Of a stretch of 64,000 nt of DNA, positions 8,523-17,340 are shown in pieces (the first letter of the stretch is position 1; the number at the start of each line of letters is the position of its first letter). The DNA is from Deltaproteobacteria bacterium (GTDB taxonomy: Bacteria > Myxococcota_A > UBA9160 > UBA6930), in assembly GCA_029261815.1 (NCBI GenBank), contig JAJDAQ010000027.1, positions 1 to 64,000 of the forward strand, read 5' to 3'. The notes below the pieces were generated by a model. It did not search any database, was not told the origin of the DNA, and saw nothing but the letters and a program-made list of their open reading frames with translations. The translations under genes were made by a program, and so were the position numbers.

Positions 8523-9517
8523 GAATCTCTCCTGAGTCGCGGGGCACTCTCCCCGAGGATGCGGCTTCCGCGCGGAATTCCAAACCCCTCGACAGGGCGA
8601 CCGCGCAGGATCCAGCGCAGAATCTCGCGATCCCCGCGCCAACGCGCGAGGCCACGCTCGGAAAGAAGCGCAGCGGGAGCACGAATCACGACGTAGAGCA
8701 CTGCTTTCAGCGAGCGCCAGGCACGCACGACGGCCGCTTGCCCCCTGCCCCGATGCTTGCGAAAAAAGTGATCGAGGGAGCGCTGGAATTCGATGCGGGT
8801 CGCGGCCGGCATCTTCTTCTTCGAGCTGGCGCCGAAGACATGGATCACTTCGGCATCTGGCACGTGCACGACGCGCCAGCCCGCCTGACGGACGCGCGTG
8901 CACCAGTCCGTTTCTTCCAGGAAGAAGAAGTAGTCCTCGGGCATCAAGCCAACGTCTTCGAGGACTTCGCGCCGGACGAAGAGCGCCGCTCCAAGAACCG
9001 CTGGCACGTCGATCGGAGCCCCGTGCGCATAGCGCTTGGACGGGTAACGCGAGGGCAAGCACGTTTCGAGCAACGCGATGGGGAGGAATTCGGTCAACAG
9101 GCTGGGCTCGCTGTGGATCGAGTTCTGCTGCGTCCGGTCGGGGTTGAGCAACTGGGGACCGACGATTCCGACCTCGGGGTTCGCGTCGAGGTAGGAGACG
9201 CAGCGCTCGAAGCCACCGGGCAACACGATGGTGTCGCTGTTCAGGAGCACCATGTGGCGCCCCTTCGCTTCCCGGAGGCCGACGTTGTTTCCACCGGCGA
9301 AACCGAGGTTGTCCGGCAACGCAATCAATCGGACCCAGGGGAATCGCTCGCGCACGGTGCTCACCGTCTCGTCCGCAGACCCGTTGTCGACCAGGATCGT
9401 CTCGGTATCGAGTCGGTCGCCTTCGTTCCCGTGCAACACGGCCTCGATCGACTCGAGACAATCCACCACGACATCGAGCGAATTCCACGTGACGATGACG
9501 ATCGAGAGGTCAGTCAC
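8519..9517 (-). CDS. GT2 glycosyltransferase, rhamnosyltransferase (WbbL)-like
   Basis: 332 residues. The GT-A opening LSIVIVTWNSLDVVVDCLESI is followed by ILVDNGSADETV and the DNLGFAGGNNVG signature of the WbbL/RfbN-like branch, then LLNSDT (metal-binding Asp) and EDYFFFLEETDWC (catalytic-base region). A hydrophobic stretch near residues 270-285 (VLYVVIRAPAALL) suggests membrane association. The ATG overlaps the waaF stop as ATGA. It likely adds a hexose or 6-deoxyhexose to LPS core or O-antigen; sugar identity is not visible. Confidence 0.82.
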   Translation of the reverse strand: MTDLSIVIVTWNSLDVVVDCLESIEAVLHGNEGDRLDTETILVDNGSADETVSTVRERFPWVRLIALPDNLGFAGGNNVGLREAKGRHMVLLNSDTIVLPGGFERCVSYLDANPEVGIVGPQLLNPDRTQQNSIHSEPSLLTEFLPIALLETCLPSRYPSKRYAHGAPIDVPAVLGAALFVRREVLEDVGLMPEDYFFFLEETDWCTRVRQAGWRVVHVPDAEVIHVFGASSKKKMPAATRIEFQRSLDHFFRKHRGRGQAAVVRAWRSLKAVLYVVIRAPAALLSERGLARWRGDREILRWILRGRPVEGFGIPRGSRILGESAPRLRRDS

Positions 9518-10611
9518 CCCGCAATCTCCGGGAGTTCCTGCTGGACACCGCGGAACTCAGCCCCGGCCGCGAGTGCCCGTTCCGCCTCCTCTGCGACGAC
9601 GGACGCTGGAATCCGCGTCATGCACCGGTGATCGATGGGGCATTCGCGCTGATAGCATGGCCGACATTCGACGTCGGCGGTCAGGACGCTGACGCGTTCG
9701 AGGTTCATGTTGGTCTTTTCGAGAGCGGTCGGACCCATCATGACGATCGAGGGCACGCCGAACGCGACGCCGACGTGGCGGGCACCCGCGTCGTTGCAGA
9801 CGAGAACCCGTGCGCGCGACATGGCCGCTTTGAGCCCACCCAGTCCGAAGGCGCCGGCAATGTCGGACGCGGGTTCGCGCATCGCATCGACCACGGCGGC
9901 CGTGAGTGGGCGCTCCGCCGGGGTCCCGATCACTGCGACCTGGACGCCTGAACGGACCAGCTTGTCACCGACTTGGGCGAAAGCGGACGCCGGCCAGCAC
10001 TTCGATGGGCCGAACGATGCACCCGGCGCGAGCACGGCGTAGGGCCGCTCGGGCGAAAGGCCGGCGGCCGCGAACGCCTGCGCCGCGGTGGCGCGCTCTT
10101 CTTCCGTGACATGCAGTTCTAGCTGGGTCCCGACGGGTGGGGCACCCGCCGCTTCGACCAAGCCAAGGACGTGCTGTTCGCGGGCCAACAGGACGCGCTT
10201 TCCCGCGGCACTGGGGAGGTCGACGAGCTGGTGCAGAAGCACCCGACGCCATCCACGCCGGTAGCCGACGATGTGACGGATCCCGGCCATTCTCATCACG
10301 AAGGCCGCGGCGAACGAATCCGGCAGGCACAGCCCGAGGTCGAAGGGTCCGAGCGCGCGAAGAACGCGCGCTTCACGCCACTGGGCCAACGGTCCCTGGC
10401 GGTGCGACGTGACCGGTACCACTTCGTCGAACCACGGCGCGCCAGCCACCAGATCGCGAAGACCCGATTGGATCTGGAGGACGATCCGGGCGTCCGGGAA
10501 ACCGGCGCGAAGCGCGCGAAACCCCGGCGTCGCCATGATCACGTCACCGGTCCAGTTCGGTCCCCGCACGAGGATCGAGCGGGGGCTTTCCGGCGCCTGG
10601 GCCTTCGGCAT
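9514..10611 (-). CDS. waaF: ADP-heptose:LPS heptosyltransferase II
   Basis: 365 residues of the GT9 family. The opening ILVRGPNWTGDVIMATPGFRAL matches the WaaF N-terminus. The C-terminal donor-binding region has APGASFGPSKCWP, VCNDAGARHVGVAFG and MGPTALEKT. The segment CRPCYQRECPIDHRCM near residues 316-331 is the Cys-rich C-terminal feature typical of heptosyltransferase II. It transfers the second L,D-heptose to inner-core heptose I. The upstream heptosyltransferase gene is the probable partner. A 93-bp spacer (10612-10704) precedes it, with no feature recognised. Confidence 0.9.
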   Translation of the reverse strand: MPKAQAPESPRSILVRGPNWTGDVIMATPGFRALRAGFPDARIVLQIQSGLRDLVAGAPWFDEVVPVTSHRQGPLAQWREARVLRALGPFDLGLCLPDSFAAAFVMRMAGIRHIVGYRRGWRRVLLHQLVDLPSAAGKRVLLAREQHVLGLVEAAGAPPVGTQLELHVTEEERATAAQAFAAAGLSPERPYAVLAPGASFGPSKCWPASAFAQVGDKLVRSGVQVAVIGTPAERPLTAAVVDAMREPASDIAGAFGLGGLKAAMSRARVLVCNDAGARHVGVAFGVPSIVMMGPTALEKTNMNLERVSVLTADVECRPCYQRECPIDHRCMTRIPASVVAEEAERALAAGAEFRGVQQELPEIAG

Positions 10612-10704
10612 ACGCGGCCTCCCTCGGCTCCGGCGACGCGGATTCCATGCTGCGTCTGGGTCCGCCGGGCCAGATTGCCCACCCAGGCCCGCGGTCGGTC
10701 GAAC

Positions 10705-11856
10705 CTACCAATCGCCCCTGGGGCTCGCCAGAAGTCGAGCCGCCGCCGCCAGCACCGATTCCGGTTGGATCACGCGCATGCACGTCGCGGCCGCGCAACC
10801 CCGGCGGCAGGGATTGCACGCAATCTGGACGCGGACGGTTTCGGACGCGGTACCGGGATACGGCTGGTTCTCGACAGGGTCCGTCGGGCCAAGCAGCTGC
10901 ACTACGGGCGTTCCGACCAACGAAGCGACGTGCATCGGACCCGTGTCACTTCCAATGTAGAGACGACTCGCGGCGAAGACGGCAGCGAGGTCGAGCAAGG
11001 ACGCGGTGGGCGGACCGATTCTCGCGGCGCCATCCGCTTGCGCCACGATCGCCTCAGCGAACGGGCGGTCATCGCGCGCGGGCCCCACCGTGATGATCGA
11101 ATCGAGGCCGTGTTCGTCGCGGAGCGACCGCGCCGCGGCCGCATAGCCTTCAGGCGTCCAGCGCTTGTGCGCGGTGCTGTCGCTCGTGCCTGGATGCATG
11201 GCGACGGCAGCGTTCGTGCCCACTGCCTCGCGCCCGGCTGCCCGCTGGGCTTCCGACAGGATGAGCGGCTCCGACGACAAGGGGGCCTCGACACCCAGAT
11301 AGCGCACCAGTGCTTCGTTGCGTTCAAACCGACTCTGCTTTGGCGGAGCGAGCGTGGCGTGATGCGTTGCGAAGCGGTGGGCCCCCTCCCGTGCGAACGG
11401 AGGCGCGTAGGTCACACGCATCGGCGCACGCGATGCGCGCGAGAGCCATCCGCTCTTCAAGATCGCATGGAAGTCGACGACGAGGTCGTAGTTCGCCTCG
11501 CGTAGCTCGCGCAGGAAGTGACGGGTCTCGCCAACCAGACTGCCGAGCCTTCCCCGCGACCAGCGATCCTGGAGCGTGGTGCGCGGAAATACCCGCACTT
11601 CATCGAGCCAGGGCTGCCCTTCGAGCAGGCTGGCGGATGCCGGCTCCACCAACCAAGCGAGATGAGCACCCGGATAGGCGGCGCGCAGCGCCCCGACCGC
11701 GGGCAACGTGCGAACGACGTCGCCAACCGCGCCGAGCCGAATCACCAGGATCCGATCGGCCTCGGGCTTCGCGCGTCTGGGATTGGTGCAGGTGGAAATG
11801 CCGTTTCTTCCCGGGGCCTTCCGAGACGGGGGCCGGCTGGTAGGATAACCGGCCAT
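10705..11856 (-). CDS. Heptosyltransferase family (GT9), WaaC-like
   Basis: 383 residues from ATG at 11856. The GT9 opening RILVIRLGAVGDVVRTLPAV lies about 34 residues in, and no ATG, GTG or TTG occurs between the two, so this ATG is the nearest usable start. A GGGA ribosome site sits five bases before it. Donor-site motifs are AMHPGTSDSTAHKRW, YIGSDTGPMHVASLVGTP and LLGPTDP. A CNPCRRGCAAATC cluster near the C-terminus may bind metal or form disulfides. Likely transfers heptose I to Kdo, or a further heptose. The start codon is interleaved with that of the divergent lptF (CATG at 11854-11857), so its promoter would lie inside lptF. Confidence 0.82.
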   Translation of the reverse strand: MAGYPTSRPPSRKAPGRNGISTCTNPRRAKPEADRILVIRLGAVGDVVRTLPAVGALRAAYPGAHLAWLVEPASASLLEGQPWLDEVRVFPRTTLQDRWSRGRLGSLVGETRHFLRELREANYDLVVDFHAILKSGWLSRASRAPMRVTYAPPFAREGAHRFATHHATLAPPKQSRFERNEALVRYLGVEAPLSSEPLILSEAQRAAGREAVGTNAAVAMHPGTSDSTAHKRWTPEGYAAAARSLRDEHGLDSIITVGPARDDRPFAEAIVAQADGAARIGPPTASLLDLAAVFAASRLYIGSDTGPMHVASLVGTPVVQLLGPTDPVENQPYPGTASETVRVQIACNPCRRGCAAATCMRVIQPESVLAAAARLLASPRGDW

Positions 11857-12988
11857 GCGCATCCCGCGGACCCTCTCGTGGTACTTGCTCCGCGAAGTCC
11901 TGCTGTACGCGGGCCTCGGAATTCTGGCGGTCGGGGGTGTTCTGGTCATCCAGAACGCCCTGCGGCATATCCAGAACCTCGCCGGGATGGGCCTCACCCT
12001 GGGCGATTCGCTCCAGCTCTTTGGCGTGCTGGTCGCGCAATTCTCGACCTACGCCGTGCCGATCGCCTTTCTCTTCGGCGTGATGGTCGCGATCGGGCGG
12101 CTGTCGTCTGACAGCGAAATCACCGCGATGCAAAGCCTTGGGGTGAGTTTTGGCCAGATCCTCGTTCCTGTCGTCGGGGTGTCGGTGGTCGTGGCCGTCT
12201 CGACGGGCTGGCTACTCCACGCGGCTGAGCCTGGAGCACGCCGGGATCTTCGCGGACTGCTCAGTCAGGTCGCCGCACGGGGTGGGATCATCCAACCCGG
12301 CACGTTCAACGAACTCGATCGTTCGGGCCAGCGCCTCCTCTACGTCGACGACCGCAAGGAGCGCTCTCTCGAGGGTGTGCTGATCTTCGACCGCTCGAAC
12401 GATTCCCAGGCCTACACCGTCGTCGCCGCCACCGGGGAGTTCGAGTTCGAGCCGAACACCATGACCGGCCACTTGCGGCTTCACGATGGCAACATCCATT
12501 TCGAGCGCGCGGTCGACGATGACAAGTATCAACGCATTTCGTTCAATGTATTCGACTACTCGTTCGACATGGACAAGCTCGTCGGCGTCACGTTCGAGCG
12601 CCTCCAACCGCAAGAAATGGACACGGCCCAGATCCGGAGCGTGATCGACCACTTCGACGAGACCGGGGAGGCGCCCGAGAACGCTCGGGTCAAACGGCGC
12701 GAACGCTACGAGCTGCACCTGCATCGACGCTATGCCCTTCCCTTCGCCCCGATCCTGTTCGCTCTGGTTGGCGTACCGTTGGGGATTCGCCGTGCGCGTG
12801 GCGCGAAGTCCTACGGGATCATGCTCTGCGTGGTGCTCGTGTTCGGCTACTACGCACTCTTGAGTGGCTGCGGCCAGCTCGCCGATGACGGACGTCTCCC
12901 TGCGTGGATCGCGTTGTGGATTCCAAACGCCGTACTCGGGACCGCGGCCGTCTGGCTCATCCGACGCGCGCCGCGCGCCGAGGCCTGA
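11855..12988 (+). CDS. lptF: LPS export ABC transporter permease LptF/LptG family
   Basis: 377 residues, normal for YjgP/YjgQ proteins. It has paired transmembrane helices at each end (about residues 15-35, 55-80, 98-122 and three from 295 to 372) around a periplasmic beta-jellyroll domain. Family features include SWYLLREVLLYAGLG, SSDSEITAMQSLGVS (the coupling helix that contacts LptB) and ALPFAPILFALVGVPLGIR. It forms the LptB2FG motor that extracts LPS from the inner membrane. A TAGGA ribosome site precedes the ATG. The usual second subunit gene is not adjacent, so LptG must lie outside the window. F versus G cannot be settled from sequence alone. Confidence 0.88.
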   Translation: MRIPRTLSWYLLREVLLYAGLGILAVGGVLVIQNALRHIQNLAGMGLTLGDSLQLFGVLVAQFSTYAVPIAFLFGVMVAIGRLSSDSEITAMQSLGVSFGQILVPVVGVSVVVAVSTGWLLHAAEPGARRDLRGLLSQVAARGGIIQPGTFNELDRSGQRLLYVDDRKERSLEGVLIFDRSNDSQAYTVVAATGEFEFEPNTMTGHLRLHDGNIHFERAVDDDKYQRISFNVFDYSFDMDKLVGVTFERLQPQEMDTAQIRSVIDHFDETGEAPENARVKRRERYELHLHRRYALPFAPILFALVGVPLGIRRARGAKSYGIMLCVVLVFGYYALLSGCGQLADDGRLPAWIALWIPNAVLGTAAVWLIRRAPRAEA

Positions 12989-12992
12989 ACGG

Positions 12993-13856
12993 GTGCAGCC
13001 CCTCCCCGACGGCTTTCATCTCCGGCAGGATCGGAATTCACTCATCGTCGCCAGAACCGACCTCCTGGCTGGAGTGGACGATCTGCGGCTCACCGAGCGC
13101 GGAGCCATCCGGCGGTTGATGGCCAGCGGCGAGCGCGGCGAATCGGGCCGTGGCGCAACCGCCATCGTCCGCTGGCCCGGGGGCGGCCCTTCGCTCGTGG
13201 TTCGCCGACTTCTGCATGGCGGATTGCTAGGGCGATGGTTAGGCGACCGCTTCTTGCGACCGACACGCCCCATCTCTGAACTGATCTTGACGGCAGACCT
13301 CGCCAGCAAGGGTGTTCCGGTACTCGCCCCCGCGCTCGCGATCGGTGAGCGGCGGATGGGCACCTGGCGGCTGGCCTACGCGACCGTCGAAGCTCCGGAC
13401 TCCGTCGACGCCCTTCGATGGCTCGAAGCGGCCCCTCCGCGCTCACGCGTAAACCGGGCAGCGACCGCGCTCGGGCTCGCGGTCCGGCAGTTTCACGACG
13501 CTGGCGGCTTCCACGCGGACCTGCACATCAAGAATCTGATGCTCGAGCCAGTGGACGACCGCTTTCGCGCCGTCGTCATCGATCTCGATCGCGCACGGAT
13601 CGTGCTCGGCATGACGCCCGAAGAGCGCATGTCGCAACTGATGCGGATCTTCCGCTCACTGGTAAAACGCGACCTCGTCGAAGCGGTCGGAGCGCAAGGC
13701 TGTGCGCGATTCCTCACAGCCTACTGCGGCGACGATCGGGCCCTGCGCCGCGCAATGTGGAGACGTGTGGATGCAGAGCTGCGAAACATCGCCATCCACC
13801 GACTCGCCTATCGAAGCCCGGCAGCGCCAACCGCGCGGACCGCTACGGGAGCGTGA
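12993..13856 (+). CDS. Kdo/LPS kinase family protein (KdkA/WaaP-like)
   Basis: 287 residues from GTG at 12993, four bases after the lptF stop, with GAGG nine bases upstream. It is a eukaryotic-protein-kinase-like small-molecule kinase: FHADLHIKNLML at 173-184 gives catalytic Asp176 and Asn181, and VVIDLDRAR gives the metal-binding Asp197. The HADLH form with ID(L/F)D is typical of lipopolysaccharide kinases that phosphorylate Kdo or heptose. Position beside lptF, opposite lpxK and waaA, supports this. The last 14 bp overlap the convergent lpxK 3' end. Kdo versus heptose specificity is not resolvable. Confidence 0.8.
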   Translation: MQPLPDGFHLRQDRNSLIVARTDLLAGVDDLRLTERGAIRRLMASGERGESGRGATAIVRWPGGGPSLVVRRLLHGGLLGRWLGDRFLRPTRPISELILTADLASKGVPVLAPALAIGERRMGTWRLAYATVEAPDSVDALRWLEAAPPRSRVNRAATALGLAVRQFHDAGGFHADLHIKNLMLEPVDDRFRAVVIDLDRARIVLGMTPEERMSQLMRIFRSLVKRDLVEAVGAQGCARFLTAYCGDDRALRRAMWRRVDAELRNIAIHRLAYRSPAAPTARTATGA

Positions 13857-14934
13857 CGTCGCGGCCTTGAGGGCGCGCCCGCAGCCGCCCTTCCAGCCAA
13901 TCGAGGAACTCACTGGCCTCGGCGATTTCGGTTTCGAGCACCAGGACGTCCATTTCGACGTCTCGACACCAAGCGGGCAGCAGCTTCCCCGCGTCCTTTT
14001 CGGTGGTCACCCAATGCGCGGCTTCAGCAGCGAGTCCTTCGAGATCCGACGCCGAGAATGGATGGTGATCCGGAAAAGTACGCTGCGCGACCACCTCCGC
14101 CCCCAGACGTTCCAGGCTGGCGCGGAATGCGTCGGGCCGCGCGATACCGGTGAGCATTCCAACCGAGACGCCCGACAAGCGGTCCACCGACGTCTCCTGA
14201 CGGTTCGCCAACGAACGCAACCTTCCCGGCGGGCGTCGGATCGCGACCCAGTGTGCGCCGGGCGCGGCTGCGCGGATCTTCGAGGCGTCGTCATCGGCCA
14301 TCGGGCCGTCGACGACCAGGATGCCGTCTGCGGCTCGCAGTGCGCCGAGTCCCTCGCGTAGGGGTCCGCGTGGCAGGGTCGCGCCGTTTCCAAGGCCGGC
14401 TTCCCCATGAAACGCGACGAGATCGATGTCGCGCGCCAGCCGATGGTGCTGGAATCCGTCGTCCAGAACGAGCACGTGTGTGTCGAATGCGGCGACGGCG
14501 TGAAACCCCACCCGGTCGCGACGCCGTCCCACGACGACCGGGATCCCGGGCGCGCGCGCGGCCAACCACATCGGCTCATCGCCCGAATCCTCGAAGCGAC
14601 CATGCACATGCCGCCCATCACTCACGACATGGACATCGTCGCCCACGCTGCTCCCGTAGCCGCGGCTCGCGATCGCAACGCGGTGACCGCGGCGGCGAAG
14701 TTGCGTCGCAATCCACGCAACCGTCGGCGTCTTCCCGCTCCCGCCCACTGCGAGGTTCCCAACGCTGATGACCTTGCAAGGCAACCGCGTGGGCCGTCCC
14801 GGGCCGATCCGATACCACGCGCGGTGGCACCACGCGGCCGCTCGATAGACCCACGAGGCGACGGCCAACCCAGCCATTGCGACGCGGCGCCAGCCCGACG
14901 ATGGCTCCCGCTGATAGATCCAGGGGGCCTCCAT
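13843..14934 (-). CDS. lpxK: Tetraacyldisaccharide 4'-kinase
   Basis: 363 residues. An N-terminal hydrophobic helix (about 18-36) precedes the P-loop VGNLAVGGSGKTP at about 58-70. Further LpxK signatures are ASRGYG, GDEPMWLA, VLDDGFQHHRLARDIDLV (DDGFQH, the catalytic Asp region) and RTFPDHHPFSASDL. It phosphorylates the 4' position of the lipid A precursor at the inner membrane, the step after LpxB and before WaaA. The ATG overlaps the waaA stop as TGATG. The 3' end overlaps the convergent Kdo-kinase-like gene by 14 bp. Confidence 0.94.
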   Translation of the reverse strand: MEAPWIYQREPSSGWRRVAMAGLAVASWVYRAAAWCHRAWYRIGPGRPTRLPCKVISVGNLAVGGSGKTPTVAWIATQLRRRGHRVAIASRGYGSSVGDDVHVVSDGRHVHGRFEDSGDEPMWLAARAPGIPVVVGRRRDRVGFHAVAAFDTHVLVLDDGFQHHRLARDIDLVAFHGEAGLGNGATLPRGPLREGLGALRAADGILVVDGPMADDDASKIRAAAPGAHWVAIRRPPGRLRSLANRQETSVDRLSGVSVGMLTGIARPDAFRASLERLGAEVVAQRTFPDHHPFSASDLEGLAAEAAHWVTTEKDAGKLLPAWCRDVEMDVLVLETEIAEASEFLDWLEGRLRARPQGRDVTLP

Positions 14935-16196
14935 CAGCGCGGCCCCGCCAACAACCGGTCCAGGAGCGCGAGCGTTCGTGCGGTCGTTCCCTCGTCCAGA
15001 TCCTCCAGGGTCGAATCCGAGGGCGCTTGGGCCGAGTCGCTGCCGACGGCTTCGAACGCGCGAACGACCGCGGTACAGAGACCGGGCGCATCCAGCACTC
15101 GCGTCCCGCGACCGATCCGCAGTACGTGCTCCGCCGCCTCACGCGCATTCTCGGTGAACGGTCCGAAAATCACCGCCACCCCGGCCTGGACCGGCTCGAG
15201 GACGTTGTGTCCGCCCACCGGGACAAGGCTCCCTCCAACAAATGCAACGGACGCCCGTGGCCAGAGCGCGCCCAGCTCACCGAGTGAGTCCAGCAACAAC
15301 ACATCGCCGGCATCAAGAGGCGCTGCCGCTCCCTCAGATCGACGGACCACCCGCCGACCACTCGCTCGCAGGACCAGGGCGCACTCATCGAAACGCTGCG
15401 GATGCCGCGGCGCCACGACGAGCGCCGGCGCATGACCTGCCTCCTCCGCCGCGGCGAGCGCTTCGAGGGACGCGCGCTCCTCGCCGGGATGAACGCTTCC
15501 AGCAACAAAGAGTGGACAATCACCTAGCAACCTTGACAGACCCTCGTTGAGCGGTCGCTCCTCCGCCACCGGTTCTCGCTTCAAGTCGCCAATGACTTCG
15601 ATGCGATCGCGGGGAACGCCGAGCGCTTCGAAGCGCTCGGCGTCGATCGCCGAACGCGCTGCGACGAACGACAATCTCCGCATCGACCCGGACAACAAAC
15701 GCCGCAGCCGCTGGTAGCGCGGGAAGCTGCGGTCCGAGATCCGACCCGAAACAACCACGACCGGGATCTCGCGCGCTCGCGCCGCACGAATCCAGCTCGG
15801 CCATAGCTCTGTCTCCACCAGCACCAGCGCACATGGCCGAACCCGGGAGAGCGCGCGCGCGACCACCCATGGATGGTCCAGAGGCGCCAGGATGGCTGGT
15901 ACATCGGGTCTCGCTGCCGACGCCACCGCTCTCCCTGTCTGCGTTGTCGTGGAGGTGACGACGTCGCCGCCACGGGCGCGCCACGCGTCGACAAGGCGCC
16001 CGGCCGCCAGGATTTCGCCCACGCTCGCCCCATGGACCCAAAGCGGTGCAGGCGCGTCTGGTGGCGTCTCCGGCGCCGCGCCCAGACGCTGGCTCCAGCT
16101 GTCCCTGGACGCGGGTCGCGCCAACCACGCGATCGCCAGGATCGGCGCGCCGGCCAGCGCGGTCAACGCCGCAACGCTATGCCCGACCGGGCCCAT
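14934..16196 (-). CDS. waaA: 3-deoxy-D-manno-octulosonic acid transferase
   Basis: 420 residues from ATG at 16196, which has a GGAG ribosome site seven bases upstream and overlaps the lpxB 3' end by 20 bp. An N-terminal membrane anchor (AALTALAGAPILAIAWLA) is followed by the acceptor-binding signature WVHGASVGEILAA with its conserved Glu. Other WaaA blocks are STTTQTGR, LAPLDHPW, LVLVETELWPSW, VSGRISDRSF, AGSVHPGEE, VAPRHPQRF and GGHNVLEPVQAGVAVIFGP. It adds Kdo to lipid IVA. One transferase commonly adds one or two Kdo residues; which applies here is not visible. Confidence 0.95.
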   Translation of the reverse strand: MGPVGHSVAALTALAGAPILAIAWLARPASRDSWSQRLGAAPETPPDAPAPLWVHGASVGEILAAGRLVDAWRARGGDVVTSTTTQTGRAVASAARPDVPAILAPLDHPWVVARALSRVRPCALVLVETELWPSWIRAARAREIPVVVVSGRISDRSFPRYQRLRRLLSGSMRRLSFVAARSAIDAERFEALGVPRDRIEVIGDLKREPVAEERPLNEGLSRLLGDCPLFVAGSVHPGEERASLEALAAAEEAGHAPALVVAPRHPQRFDECALVLRASGRRVVRRSEGAAAPLDAGDVLLLDSLGELGALWPRASVAFVGGSLVPVGGHNVLEPVQAGVAVIFGPFTENAREAAEHVLRIGRGTRVLDAPGLCTAVVRAFEAVGSDSAQAPSDSTLEDLDEGTTARTLALLDRLLAGPR

Positions 16197-17340
16197 CGAC
16201 CATCTCCAGCACGATGTCGGCCGTGCGCTCCGCCGCGCCACCCGCGCCAAGTTGTGTGCGGATGCTGCGCATCGCTTCACGCTGCACCGGCCCAGCCGGC
16301 CCCCGCAACAAGCCTTCCAACGCCGCGGCCAGCGCGGCAGGTTGCGCTTCTTCCTGCACGAACTCCGGAACGACGGTCTCGCCCGCAATCAGGTTCGGCA
16401 TCGTCAAGCTCGGCACGCGGATCAGACGTCGGCCAAGAAACGCCGTGAGCGGATGTACGCGCGCGGCCACAACGAGCGGGGTCCCCAACAACGCGATCTC
16501 GACCGTCGCGGTGCCGGGCTTCGCGAGCGCCGCGTCTGCTGCACAAAGGACCTCATAGGTGCGCCCCTCCACCACGTGTAGTGGAAGATCCGCCGGCAGT
16601 GGATTCGCCGCAATCTCATGGTCGATGGTCTCGCGATCGATGCTGGGCGCCACCGCAATCACGAAGCCGGTCTCCGGAAGTCGGGCATGCAACGCCACAG
16701 CCGTTTCTAGCTGAAGCGGCAAGGTCGACTTCACTTCGTTGCGCCGACTCCCCGGCAGCAACGCCACCCAGGTCTTGTTCGGATCGAGTCCGAGTTGCGC
16801 CCGACAGTCGGCCTTGGGGTGGCCTTCGGCATACGCCCCCAGGCGATCGACGAGCGGATGGCCCACGAAATCCACCTCCAGACCCGTACCGTCGTAGACC
16901 TCTGTCTCGAACGGGAAGATGACGGCGAGCCGATCCACCCGCTTCGCGATCTTCTGGATCCGGCCGCGGCGCCACGCCCACACCTGCGGGCTGATGTAGT
17001 AGAGAACCGGCACACCGAGTCGCTTCGCACGCTTCGCCAGCGGTAGGTTGAAGTCCGGCGAGTCGACCAGCACGACCAGATCGGGCTTGCGGTCTCGAAT
17101 GGCGCGCGTGAGGCGGCCCCACACCGAGACGATTCGGCGCAGGTCCCGAAGCACCTCGACCAACCCGCCGACGGCGAGTTCACGTTGCTCGGCGACCAAT
17201 TCGACGCCGGCCTTCTCCATCTCCGGGCCGCCCAGTCCGAAGAAGCGCGCTGCCGGGCGGCGGCGGCGAATCTCTTCGACCAGGGCCGCGGCATGGAGTT
17301 CGCCCGAGGCATCTCCAGCGGAGAGCAGGATGTTCGTCAC
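16177..17340 (-). CDS. lpxB: Lipid-A-disaccharide synthase
   Basis: 387 residues, normal length. The signature SAGDASGELHAAALV opens the protein. Further conserved blocks are GLGGPEMEKAGVELV, LVDSPDFNLPLA, YYISPQVWAWRRGRI, FPFETEVYDG, VDFVGHPLVD and LLPGSRRNEV, and the family's AKPGTATVEIALLGTPLVVA near the end. It condenses UDP-2,3-diacylglucosamine with lipid X. The GTG start overlaps the oxidoreductase stop as GTGA. In comparable gene strings msbA often follows; here waaA follows directly. Confidence 0.96.
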   Translation of the reverse strand: MTNILLSAGDASGELHAAALVEEIRRRRPAARFFGLGGPEMEKAGVELVAEQRELAVGGLVEVLRDLRRIVSVWGRLTRAIRDRKPDLVVLVDSPDFNLPLAKRAKRLGVPVLYYISPQVWAWRRGRIQKIAKRVDRLAVIFPFETEVYDGTGLEVDFVGHPLVDRLGAYAEGHPKADCRAQLGLDPNKTWVALLPGSRRNEVKSTLPLQLETAVALHARLPETGFVIAVAPSIDRETIDHEIAANPLPADLPLHVVEGRTYEVLCAADAALAKPGTATVEIALLGTPLVVAARVHPLTAFLGRRLIRVPSLTMPNLIAGETVVPEFVQEEAQPAALAAALEGLLRGPAGPVQREAMRSIRTQLGAGGAAERTADIVLEMVDGPGRA

